Source: Planctomycetota bacterium (GTDB lineage: Bacteria; Planctomycetota; UBA1135; GCA-002686595). Taken from it: 64,000 bases of DNA. Below are positions 17,920-25,872 of the stretch, piece by piece. Location: the NCBI GenBank assembly GCA_029259635.1, contig JAJDEU010000062.1:1-64000 (forward strand), given 5' to 3'. Every line of letters begins with the position of its first letter. Position 1 is the first letter of the stretch. Below the pieces are notes generated by a model, which saw only the letters and a program-made list of their open reading frames with translations, was not told the DNA's origin and ran no database searches. Position numbers and translations under genes: made by a program.

Positions 17920-19509
17920 TCAGAGAAGAAGCCCGAAGAGTAAAGCGTTGGTGATCGCGTGTGCGATGACGGCCTGTCCGAGGCCTTCGCGCGAGCGGAC
18001 GACAAAGTAGATCACGCCGGCGAGAGCGCCTGCGATCCACTGATCGTGCGCGAGGCCGAACAGGATCGAGGAGCTCAAACAGGAGAAGACCGCAAGTCGG
18101 CCGCGTGGACCGCCCAGTCGCGCGACTAAGCAGCCGCGGAAGGCGAGCTCCTCAACAAGGGGAACGACGAAGCAAGAGCCGACGAACCGAATGACCAACC
18201 AGGAGGCCGAGTCGAGACTCAGCGGTCCTTGAACCTGCGCAAGGTGAGCTGTGGGTACCAGCGGCTCGGACGTGAGCTTGGCCATCAGAGCCCAGACTCC
18301 GAAAGCGGCGAAGCCCGCGACGAGAGTGAACGCCTTCGGCCGAAGGGTGCGAGCACGATAGTGATGTCGATAGGCCCAGAGCGCGATGAGTACGGGAAGG
18401 AACCGGATCCACTCGACACCGACGGCGTCCTCCACTGCGGTAGCGAGAAGCAAACCGGAGCCGAGAAAAACGACGAAGGGCAGAAGTTGATCCGTGCGCG
18501 CGAAGGATTTCACCGTCGTGCGCTCGGATTCACGCTGAAGCGTTGGGAGACGATTTGCGACAGCAGCCAAACCGATCGCGATTCCGCAAAAGAGAACCCA
18601 ACCCGCATGGGAGTGAAAGGCACCGCGAGCGAGCTCGGGTGAGATGTTGTCGCCAATCAAGATCAAGGTTGCGATACGCAACACATTCGCGGCGAACGAC
18701 AAGAGCGTACCGATGGGCAATAACAAGAAAGCGATCGGGAAACGAAGCTCATCTCGCCGCAACCAGAGGTGAACGCAGATGAAGACCCACATGAGTCCCA
18801 TGCCCTCGTAGCCGGAGCAGCCAGCTCCGATCTGCACGGCGAAGCCATCCGTACCGATCGCCATTTGCTCGAGGGCGATGGTGATCTCCGTCGAGACGGT
18901 CCCGAGAAGCACGGCGACGGCGTTGAGTGTGAACTCGCTCAGGAGCTTCCACAGGGGTGCATCGCCGCTGCTGCCGGCGGAGTACGCGGCAAGCCCGACG
19001 ACCACGCCGGTGGCGAGTGTGCGCGAGTTTCGACTGGCGGTGGCGAACAGCGCCTTGACGGGAATGACCGTCGAGAGGATCGAGAGCGCGGAGATGACTC
19101 CCGAACTCAGCCAAATCGCGATCAGTACCCACGTCGCGAGCGAATCCGGTGGGCTGACACGAAAGAGGTAGCCGGTAATCGCAGCGAAAACAGATCCGGA
19201 AACAAGGTGAACGAGAATGCATGAGCTGCGAGAACCGGATCGAGGGATCAGGCTTCGCAGCTCATGCAAAAGAGAACTTCCCGAAGTCACCGCCCATGCG
19301 GCAAACACGGCGATGGCCGCGGGAAATACAACCGTGCTGTGAACGAGGAGTCGCGCCCAAAGGTAGGAGCTCTCCTTGATCAATCCCGTATCGAAGGTGG
19401 ACGTTAGCGCGATCCCTTCGATGGCGAGAATGGCCGTCGCTAGTGCTAGCCAGAGACTCGCGGGGGGGAAACGAGTCGAGCTAGGCGACGGGAAGACGGG
19501 AGCAATCAC
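17920..19509 (-). CDS. xrtE: Exosortase E / CPBP protease fusion (VPEID-CTERM system)
   Basis: 529 residues, polytopic membrane protein. The N-terminal two thirds is an exosortase with the catalytic triad visible: C231 in GAGCSGYEG, R278 in NVLRIATL, H299/H301 in AFHSHAGW. The C-terminal third is a CPBP (Abi/CAAX) protease with EELAFRG (E453, E454, R458) and a later LAHDQW. This exosortase-protease fusion is the known exosortase E of VPEID-CTERM systems, which cut C-terminal sorting signals and probably transfer the protein to a surface carrier. Its ATG overlaps the stop of the gene encoding a VPEI-tagged small protein (ATGA), so enzyme and probable substrate are translated together. Confidence 0.92.
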   Translation of the reverse strand: MIAPVFPSPSSTRFPPASLWLALATAILAIEGIALTSTFDTGLIKESSYLWARLLVHSTVVFPAAIAVFAAWAVTSGSSLLHELRSLIPRSGSRSSCILVHLVSGSVFAAITGYLFRVSPPDSLATWVLIAIWLSSGVISALSILSTVIPVKALFATASRNSRTLATGVVVGLAAYSAGSSGDAPLWKLLSEFTLNAVAVLLGTVSTEITIALEQMAIGTDGFAVQIGAGCSGYEGMGLMWVFICVHLWLRRDELRFPIAFLLLPIGTLLSFAANVLRIATLILIGDNISPELARGAFHSHAGWVLFCGIAIGLAAVANRLPTLQRESERTTVKSFARTDQLLPFVVFLGSGLLLATAVEDAVGVEWIRFLPVLIALWAYRHHYRARTLRPKAFTLVAGFAAFGVWALMAKLTSEPLVPTAHLAQVQGPLSLDSASWLVIRFVGSCFVVPLVEELAFRGCLVARLGGPRGRLAVFSCLSSSILFGLAHDQWIAGALAGVIYFVVRSREGLGQAVIAHAITNALLFGLLL

Positions 19510-19757
19510 GGCTTCGCCTCCGGGTGATTCAGCGAATCACGAGTCGTCTTTCGCTTGTCACGAGTCTCGACAACCTTCCGGGCTCTCGATCTCGGCGGAG
19601 CGATGAGCAGTACGGACGCGATCAATAAGACCAGCGCTTGCCGGGCACCGTCGGGATTAATCTCCGGAACGATGTGGATGTGGTGTCGATGGCCACCTGA
19701 TTGAGCGGAGATCGACGAACCACACAGCAGTACTGCGAGTAAGAACGAACGGAACAT
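19506..19757 (-). CDS. Mini-protein with VPEI-type C-terminal sorting signal, probable exosortase E substrate
   Basis: 83 residues. Signal peptide 1-18 (MFRSFLLAVLLCGSSISA), then only about 11 residues of likely mature sequence (QSGGHRHHIHI, four His), then VPEI at 30-33, a Gly, a hydrophobic helix (40-52, LVLLIASVLLI) and an Arg cluster 56-61 (RSRARK), which is the tripartite plan of VPEID-CTERM signals with Asn in place of Asp. Unusually, about 22 residues (KVVETRDKR...) follow the Arg cluster. Stop and xrtE start overlap. A run of about eight C lies immediately before the ATG and no Shine-Dalgarno is evident. Confidence 0.75.
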   Translation of the reverse strand: MFRSFLLAVLLCGSSISAQSGGHRHHIHIVPEINPDGARQALVLLIASVLLIAPPRSRARKVVETRDKRKTTRDSLNHPEAKP

Positions 19758-19960
19758 GGGGGGGGCTAGACGGAGGGGGCAAACGGAGTTGCGCGGGAGG
19801 CTTGGGGAACTTGCCTTCGTCAGCAATGGTTCTCGGTCGCGAAGGCTTCTTGTTGAGCCCAATTTCCGAGAAATAGGAACCGGCAGAGATACCGCGAAAA
19901 AGTACTCAGGCGGGCGAGAGTTTCAGTCGGAGAGGGCGGCGATCGAAGGGCTCTTCGCGC

Positions 19961-20620
19961 TCACTGATCCACGATGCGAAATTCTTTCCCGTCCCAATCG
20001 ACCACGATCGGCGGGTTTACCGGCCGATACCACAAATTGCAGTTCGCAGCGTTAACCGAGAGAATGCCGTCGTCGAATTGCGCGCCGTAGCCTTCATGAA
20101 CATGTCCGAAGACATGCATCAGAGGACGGATACGCTCGCGCGCGCGTGCGAGCTCTTCGCAACCGATCGTTCCGAAGCTGTAGAGCTCGTCCATGATTCC
20201 CTCGGGAGGACCGTGGGTGATCAGGACGTCCGTGTCGTCCGGGACCAAGCTCCACTTCTTCGCGATCTCTGCACCGCGAGGCAGGTTGAATGCCCAGTTG
20301 TGATACTCCGGTTGCCAGGGTGAACCCCAGAGCTTGAGCCCGCCGATCGTCACACCGGAGTCTTGCAGATAGGTCGCATCTCCAAGCAATTCGCGCGCTT
20401 GATCGAGGTCGCGCTCAAACAGAAAGTCATGGTTCCCGGCGACAACGACTTTCTCAGGATGGGGCAGTTTGGCGATGAACTTCCCGAAGCTCTCGACTTC
20501 GGTCCAATGTCCACGCCCCGTGAAGTCTCCCGCGTGCAAGAGGACGTCGCCATCCGGAACCGTCAGCCCGTCATGTGCATTGTGCGTGTCGCTCAAACAG
20601 ACGAATCGAAGGCTACTCAT
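19961..20620 (-). CDS. Calcineurin-like metallophosphoesterase
   Basis: 219 residues carrying the full dinuclear-metal motif set: SDTHN (D-x-H), HAGDFT (GD), GNHDF (GNHD), THGPP and GHVHEGYG. The order and spacing match the small cytosolic family of MPPED/Ser-Thr-phosphatase-like enzymes that act on phosphodiesters or phosphoproteins. No signal peptide. Substrate unknown. ATG 20620 gives an N-terminus that begins with the first strand (SLRFVCLSDTH). Confidence 0.9.
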   Translation of the reverse strand: MSSLRFVCLSDTHNAHDGLTVPDGDVLLHAGDFTGRGHWTEVESFGKFIAKLPHPEKVVVAGNHDFLFERDLDQARELLGDATYLQDSGVTIGGLKLWGSPWQPEYHNWAFNLPRGAEIAKKWSLVPDDTDVLITHGPPEGIMDELYSFGTIGCEELARARERIRPLMHVFGHVHEGYGAQFDDGILSVNAANCNLWYRPVNPPIVVDWDGKEFRIVDQ

Positions 20621-20872
20621 GGCGAGCGCTCATTGCACCGACTTAGAGCGAGCGTGTCTATCTTCGAGAGCAGTTCTGTGCTCGGGCTTCGCTACGAGAG
20701 TTGCTTAGGGAGCCTGGTCGCGTTCCAAATATTCGCCTAAGCTCACATTTGACATCTCAATCTTGAGGATGAAGAAGCGAGGATGAAGAAACGGCGAGTT
20801 ACCGCTCTGTAGCTCGCCGAACGCAGATCGAATTGTTCTAACGCACGACCGACAACTCCCGTACCCCGCCGC

Positions 20873-21562
20873 ATGCCCATAGCTAATCGATCGCGCGTAA
20901 TTCTCGGCAGCCTCTTGATGGCGCTTCTCTCGCCGTCGTGTGCAACGACACGTGAAGAGAGCGCGCTCTCACTCTCCGTCACCGAGCAAAGTGGCTCGGG
21001 CGAGATGAATGCCGTCATGACTCCCAAGCTGACCGGCGACGGCGTCTTCTACGTCGTGAGTGAAAATCCCAAACACCCACTTGTGCGCTATAGCGATGGT
21101 CAACTCTCCATGAGTGACTCCTGCGCGATCAAGCTCGAGAACAAGTTGAATCGGCGTATTCCTCCCGCTCATGTAAATGGGCTCCCGATAGGCTTTTGCT
21201 GAGTGCCCTGCCCCGACGTCTTCGTGCAAGACGTCCCTGTTTTTGTCGAGCGCATGGGACTGAGCTTTCGCGACTACCTCGACAGCCGGCTCCCCGCGGT
21301 CATCGATGCGGATCACTGTGTACGGCTCAACTACGAAGCCTTCTTCTTCGGCAATCTCTGGACGCGCGAGCAGTTCGTCTCGGACCCGACACTCTACTGC
21401 GGTTACCTAACCGACCCGGTCAGCAAGAATCGATTCCGGCCGGAAGAATCCTCTCCGCGTTTCACTCACGGAAAAGTGACCTATTACTTCGAGGGTGAGG
21501 TTCAGCGCAAACTCTTCGAAGCAAATCCGGACGACTTCCGACTGCCCGGTTGGAAGATGTAA
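20873..21562 (+). CDS. Candidate selenoprotein: exported YHS-like protein with Cys-Sec-x-x-Cys motif
   Basis: 229 residues if TGA at 21200-21202 is read as selenocysteine (U110). Signal peptide with a weak lipobox (LLMALLSPSC). Residues about 85-128 read GLPIGFC-U-VPCPDVF, the GFCCxxC...F pattern of YHS/heavy-metal modules with Sec replacing the second Cys (C109, U110, C113). A second, degenerate module follows (LNYEAFFFGNLWTREQF), then a third with C176, DPVSKNRF and YYFEGEVQRKLF (204-215). Both sides of the TGA are in one frame, the homology pattern crosses it, no ribosome site precedes the downstream part, and a SECIS-like hairpin follows. Family role (metal binding or redox) is inferred. 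A nonsense mutation is the main alternative. Confidence 0.65.
21200..21235 (+). promoter_or_regulatory. In-frame UGA with SECIS-like hairpin
   Basis: Twelve nt after the UGA, GACGTCTT (21215-21222) pairs perfectly with AAGACGTC (21228-21235) around the loop CGTGC. UGA-to-loop distance is 20 nt, and a G lies in the first two loop positions followed by U. These agree with the published general features of bacterial SECIS elements as I recall them. Spacing is within one nt of the fdhA element in this window. Confidence 0.6.
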
Positions 21563-21595
21563 CGTCCAACGACGGGCTCTTTGCGCCACGGGCTG

Positions 21596-22144
21596 CTAGC
21601 TCTTGCGGTCGGAGAGCTTGGACTCGATCCGCTTTAGAGTCTCGCTGATCTCCGCTAGAACCGTCACGTCCGAGGTGGAGGGTGCCGCCGCGCCGCCGCC
21701 ACTGCCGTCGAGCACGACACGGTCACGCTGCTCCAACACTTGATCGCGAAATTCGTCGGCATCAATCACGCCGGGCAACATGGCCTGCCCCATATTCGTG
21801 CCCTGCCCGCCACCACCCGCGGTCTCAATCTGAAGGCTGCACAGGCCGAGGTAGCGCAAGATCGGCCCCTCGTTCACCGCCAAGTCCGTGATCTTGTCGA
21901 GAGGAATGCTTTTTTGAACTTTGAAGAGGAAGCCGCGACGAATGTTCAAATTGCGCGCGGTCAACTCGCAGGCCAAGCTCTCGTACTGCTTCCGGTGAAT
22001 CGGACGAGCGAAGAGTATCCAGAACGGAATCAGCGGAATGAAGATCACGCTGAACAGGAACGGTACCAAGGCCTGCAGTAGAAAGTAGGTCGGCAGCCGC
22101 TTGTCGAACCGGGCCTTTGCGATCATTTCAGGTTGTGCACTCAT
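21596..22144 (-). CDS. Membrane protein with bacterial PH domain (YdbS/bPH_2 type)
   Basis: 182 residues. Two adjacent hydrophobic helices near 18-46 (FLLQALVPFLFSVIFIPLIPFWILF) are followed by a bPH_2-like domain (YESLACELTARNLNIRRGFLF...SIPLDKITDLAVNEGPILRYLGLCSLQIETAG). A Gly/Ala/Ser linker and a short C-terminal coiled segment (ISETLKRIESKL) end the protein. Members of this family are envelope proteins of unknown biochemical role. It is convergent with the candidate selenoprotein gene and about 45 bp downstream of the serine hydrolase gene on the same strand. Confidence 0.8.
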   Translation of the reverse strand: MSAQPEMIAKARFDKRLPTYFLLQALVPFLFSVIFIPLIPFWILFARPIHRKQYESLACELTARNLNIRRGFLFKVQKSIPLDKITDLAVNEGPILRYLGLCSLQIETAGGGGQGTNMGQAMLPGVIDADEFRDQVLEQRDRVVLDGSGGGAAAPSTSDVTVLAEISETLKRIESKLSDRKS

Positions 22145-22189
22145 GGTGAGATTTTACTCAGCAGCGCGGCCCCATGTCGCTCTCGATTT

Positions 22190-24313
22190 CTAGAGCCGAA
22201 AGGCCCCCTGCTCTACTTCCACGCCGAGCTCGATTCCCTCAACAGTGACGGTAATCGTGCCAATCATCGGATTTGCGAGCCTGGTCTCGCTGCTGAAGGG
22301 GATCAACATTCCCGAGACCTCGCGAAAATCTCCGTACTCAATGTGCTGCCCAAGTCGCCCCATGCCATCGGCGACAATGAATCCATCGACGGCCAAGATT
22401 CGGCCGGTGGCGCCCTGAACGTACATCGTCGTAGCCGGTGTAGCCGCTTCGCCGCAGCGAACGACGAAGACGTCTTCTCCATTCCGCCGCAAGCGTTGAA
22501 TCACATGGACTTCTGCGTGCCACTGAGTCCAATCGCCGAAGCGAGCAAGCAGATTGTCGATGCGCAGCGACTCGGCACGTTGACCCGTCAACTGGGCAGC
22601 GGGAGTCCTTTTGGAGGCGTACCAGACTTGCTCGCCGTCATACGAGACTTGTTCCGACTCATCATCGCCGACTAGGGCGTCGAAGCGATACTGATTGGGC
22701 CAGTTCAAGATCATGCTGGATTCGCCCTGAATCCCCAGCTTGTCAAACTTCATCGAGCTATTGATACGAATCGGCCCGAGCTCCTCCATTAAATCGAGTC
22801 GGTGTGTCTTCGCGACGAGGTCCGCAACCTCTGCACCACTCGGCAATTCGTCGGACGGCTCAAAGCGAAACTCCTGGTGGTCGCCGATGTGGTAGCCGGT
22901 GACCTCGCCCGATTCGGATCGATCAAAGACGATCACCTCGCTCGGCTTGGGACGCAGCTTCCAGCGATCACCACCGGCGTACATGAGCGGAACAGCCGCC
23001 TTGCCCATAATTTCTAGAGCGAGGTCGTCTCCATCGCGAACGATTGCGCGATACAGATCGCCTTCCCCTTCCCAGTAGTAACCCAAATAGTCATCGAAGG
23101 GCGGTGCAACTTCATTGGGGTTGAAGGGCGCGCCTAGGAAGAGTTGGCCGATCGCCTCTTCGACGAGCAGCCCGGTCATGTTGTTTCGCGATTGCGTGAA
23201 GTAGAGCACCATCGCGTTCTGCTCGGGCAAGACCCACGCATGCGTTCCGTCCGAACCGGTATGGCCGTAAACGACGACCTCGCGCTCGCCGTCATCGGCT
23301 TTCGCAGTCCAGAGCTGCATCAGATAGCCGTAGTCGACTCGCAACTCGGGAAACCCCGTACCGGCTTGGAACGCGAAGGGGCCCGGAGAGAGCGCTTTGC
23401 GAACGAGGTTCGGCTTGAGCAGCCTTTCGCGACTGACACGACCGCGCTTCCGCCAGAACTGCATGAAACGCGCGTAGTCGCGAGTCGTCGAATACAGGCC
23501 CTGCGATCCGAGGAAGAACGGGAACAGCGGCGGTTCTTCCGGGTTCCAAAACCGCGTCCACAAGCCTCGTGCGCCGACGTACTTCGAGCAGCCGCGCTCG
23601 CGAAACGCGTGCCCTTCCGTCATGACAGAGGTGCTGTCACGCATTCCGATCGGGTCGAGCAGGCGCGTGGTTACGAAGTCCGCCGCGCTCAAGCCCGATA
23701 CGACCTCGACCAATGCCGTCAGTGTGTCCGTGCCTTGATCGCTGTAGTTGAAGTCGGTTCCCGGTGCGAACTCGAGTTCCGCCTCAGCGCTGAGCTCGGC
23801 CACGGCCTGAATGCCGTCGATTTCGCGAAGGCTCCGCGCAATGATCTGCGACATGGGTATTCCGCTCGTGTGGTGGAGCAGCTGCTCGATGGTGATCTCG
23901 CGAAAGGTGTCCACGTCGAGCGCGGGAAGATACATCGATGCGCGATCGCTCAACTTGAGCTTCTTCTCGTCGGCGAGCATCAAAATAGAAGCGCCGATCA
24001 AAGGCTTGGTCATCGATCGCACACAGAAGACACTGTCCGTCTCCATGGGAGTCTCCGACTCGCGATCCCGCCAGCCATAGGCCTCGTGCAGAATCGTGCG
24101 ATCGTTCTTGATGACGAGCAGCTCGCCGCCAACGATTTCCTCGTCGTCGACGAAGCTCTGAACCAGTGCGCTCAGTCGCTCGAGCGCTTCGGGAGAGACC
24201 TCCTCCGCGAGAGCGTTCGACGCGGGAAAAGGATCGTCACTGGCCGCGGCCTCTTGGGAAAAAGGCGCGGGTAAAGCCGTGGGAAGCAGGAGCAGAAAGG
24301 GAGCGAGGATCAT
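22190..24313 (-). CDS. Secreted beta-lactamase-family serine hydrolase
   Basis: 707 residues with a signal peptide (MILAPFLLLLPTALPAPFS). The class C beta-lactamase/PBP4*-like domain covers about 40-420 with the nucleophile motif S100-M-T-K103, FNYSDQG (YxN position, Asp instead of Asn) near 195, and HTGSDG as the KTG-like element. The C-terminal 280 residues form two lipocalin- or DUF-like beta domains (DYLGYYWEGEGDLYRAIV; MKFDKLGIQGESSMILNW). These enzymes usually act as esterases or D-Ala-D-Ala peptidases. ATG 24313 starts the signal peptide; longer in-frame starts lack it. Confidence 0.85.
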   Translation of the reverse strand: MILAPFLLLLPTALPAPFSQEAAASDDPFPASNALAEEVSPEALERLSALVQSFVDDEEIVGGELLVIKNDRTILHEAYGWRDRESETPMETDSVFCVRSMTKPLIGASILMLADEKKLKLSDRASMYLPALDVDTFREITIEQLLHHTSGIPMSQIIARSLREIDGIQAVAELSAEAELEFAPGTDFNYSDQGTDTLTALVEVVSGLSAADFVTTRLLDPIGMRDSTSVMTEGHAFRERGCSKYVGARGLWTRFWNPEEPPLFPFFLGSQGLYSTTRDYARFMQFWRKRGRVSRERLLKPNLVRKALSPGPFAFQAGTGFPELRVDYGYLMQLWTAKADDGEREVVVYGHTGSDGTHAWVLPEQNAMVLYFTQSRNNMTGLLVEEAIGQLFLGAPFNPNEVAPPFDDYLGYYWEGEGDLYRAIVRDGDDLALEIMGKAAVPLMYAGGDRWKLRPKPSEVIVFDRSESGEVTGYHIGDHQEFRFEPSDELPSGAEVADLVAKTHRLDLMEELGPIRINSSMKFDKLGIQGESSMILNWPNQYRFDALVGDDESEQVSYDGEQVWYASKRTPAAQLTGQRAESLRIDNLLARFGDWTQWHAEVHVIQRLRRNGEDVFVVRCGEAATPATTMYVQGATGRILAVDGFIVADGMGRLGQHIEYGDFREVSGMLIPFSSETRLANPMIGTITVTVEGIELGVEVEQGAFRL

Positions 24314-24445
24314 CTTCGTGCCGTTATCAGGGGGGGAGAGCGAACTGCGAGACTCTGATTCGTACGGCCTCATGGGTACCTGCGCCTTCGGGCCCCCAAT
24401 CACATCATCTATCCCGGAATTCTCTCGCTCCTCCCGCCTAGTGGG

Positions 24446-25033
24446 CTACTTGGCGCAGCTCTCGGCCGCGTGATCGGCAACTTTCATCAGATCCGATCGA
24501 CTCGCGCCGTCACAAGCGAGCTGAGAGATCCCGCGCAAGCTGCTGACAATGAACAGCGCGAGAGTCTTGGGGGGCGCTGAGAGCTCGTCGCCCGCCTTCG
24601 CGCAGGCGTCAAGCCGCTTGCGGATTGCGGTCCGAAGTCCGCCTTTGATCTCATTGGTCGTCGCGCATGCGTGGGATTCTTCGGGCATTCCAGCGCCACC
24701 GCTCTGAAAGATCGCGCACCCCGCCGGCTTTTTCTTGTCCGTATAGAGCTTGACGAGAAGGCGCATCAATTCGCGTACGAACTCAACGGCGCTTTCCCCA
24801 GTGTCCGTCGCAATGAGCTTCATCGCCGGGCTCGCATAGGTTGCGACGTATCGATCGATGGCTTCCCTGAAGAGCTGCTCCTTGCTGCCGAACGAGTTGT
24901 AGATGCTCGATGGGCCAACCCCGATAGCCTCGCTCAGATCGGCAATCGAGGTGCGGTCGTACCCGCGCTCCCAAAAGAGAAGTAGAGCGCGCTCAAGGGA
25001 GTCTTCTTTAGAGATGGATCTGGGGCGTGACAT
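24446..25033 (-). CDS. TetR/AcrR-family transcriptional regulator
   Basis: 195 residues. N-terminal helix-turn-helix ALLLFWERGYDRTSIADLSEAIGVGPSSIYNSFGSKEQLFREAI is the TetR consensus. The C-terminal ligand domain resembles TetR_C members with a conserved Cys (PAGCAIFQSG), often tied to redox or electrophile sensing. It is divergent from the tautomerase gene, with a 348-bp gap that carries three near-identical palindromes, the expected binding sites for control of both itself and the divergent genes. Confidence 0.92.
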   Translation of the reverse strand: MSRPRSISKEDSLERALLLFWERGYDRTSIADLSEAIGVGPSSIYNSFGSKEQLFREAIDRYVATYASPAMKLIATDTGESAVEFVRELMRLLVKLYTDKKKPAGCAIFQSGGAGMPEESHACATTNEIKGGLRTAIRKRLDACAKAGDELSAPPKTLALFIVSSLRGISQLACDGASRSDLMKVADHAAESCAK

Positions 25034-25100
25034 GGCTGGAGGGGCGTTATGGGGAGACTACTGCATTGCCGAGCGAGTGTGATTGGATTTGACGCTTTTT

Positions 25101-25116
25101 TGAAGTGATCACTACG
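25101..25116. promoter_or_regulatory. TetR operator candidate 1
   Basis: TGAAGTGATCACTACG, one of three copies of the palindrome TGAARYGATCACTWCA in the TetR-tautomerase gap. This copy is closest to the regulator gene (68 bp from its start), placed for autoregulation. Confidence 0.7.
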
Positions 25117-25235
25117 GAATTGATGAGGACCGGATCAGATCGGCCTAAGTCGTGCTCTCGGGTTTGGTTGGGAATCGTAGGAGCCTCCGCTTGCCAGCGT
25201 CTTGGCCCCTAGAACACAGGCTAAGGGTGGCGTAA

Positions 25236-25251
25236 TGAAGCGATCACTACA
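25236..25251. promoter_or_regulatory. TetR operator candidate 2
   Basis: TGAAGCGATCACTACA, second copy of the palindrome, 135 bp from copy 1 and 51 bp from copy 3. Confidence 0.7.
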
Positions 25252-25286
25252 GAAAGGCCTTGCGGAGCGCCGACGAGTACGTATGG

Positions 25287-25302
25287 TGAAACGATCACTT
25301 CA
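25287..25302. promoter_or_regulatory. TetR operator candidate 3
   Basis: TGAAACGATCACTTCA, third copy, 80 bp before the tautomerase start, placed to control the divergent genes. The core GATCACT is identical in all three. Confidence 0.7.
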
Positions 25303-25381
25303 AAATGGATGCGCAAGGAAGCACCAGCCACCACGCGGCCGTCGGAAACATCACAAGAGATAGAGAAAAGGAACGAAAGCC

Positions 25382-25819
25382 ATGCCTCTCACACTAACAC
25401 TCACAGACAAGATCCTTCCCGAAGCGAAGATCGACGTAGCGGTGAAACGACTCACGGACTCGATGCTCAAGTGGCACGAGCTCACCGGGAACACCGTCAT
25501 GACTCCGAACGTCACCGCGAATGTTCAAATCGTGGAGCAGGGTCGGAGTTACTCCGGCGGCGTTCCGTTCAACGGGGCGTGGGTCGAGTGGAAGGTTCCG
25601 TCCTTCGCTTTCGCTTCCCGCGAATCCCAGAGAGGCTTCGGCCAGGAAGCAACGGACATCCTGCACGAGCTCTCCGGCGGTAAGCAGCCGAAGGACAACA
25701 TCTACTTCAACGTCGTGCACACAGTGGACGGCTCTTGGAATCTCGACGGCAAGGCTATGAGCAATGAAGAGCTCGGCGCCGTAATCGCGACGGGTGCTCC
25801 TGTTGCGACCGCAAAGTAA
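25382..25819 (+). CDS. Tautomerase-like small protein
   Basis: 145 residues starting MPLTLTLTDKIL. The Pro immediately after the start Met and the first beta strand fit the tautomerase (4-oxalocrotonate tautomerase/MIF) superfamily, where Pro1 is the catalytic base; the rest (AVKRLTDSMLKWHELTGNTVMTPNVTANV, ELSGGKQPKDNIYFNVVHTVDGSW) is compatible with a fused two-unit fold. Assignment is moderate. It is the first gene downstream of the three TetR operators and probably the main target of that regulator. Confidence 0.6.
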   Translation: MPLTLTLTDKILPEAKIDVAVKRLTDSMLKWHELTGNTVMTPNVTANVQIVEQGRSYSGGVPFNGAWVEWKVPSFAFASRESQRGFGQEATDILHELSGGKQPKDNIYFNVVHTVDGSWNLDGKAMSNEELGAVIATGAPVATAK

Positions 25820-25872
25820 TTCAGCTGATCAATCCGACAACAGAATATTCAAATCAGAAACAGAGCAAGAAA

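Noticed and set aside
21203..21562. Separate short gene starting at GTG 21203
   Set aside because: The GTG follows a TGA directly, has no ribosome site, and the protein continues the motif begun before the TGA. Read-through as one gene is the better model, though not proven.
23144..24274. Open frame of 376 codons opposite the serine hydrolase
   Set aside because: The hydrolase has catalytic motifs and a signal peptide in the other strand; the shadow has none.
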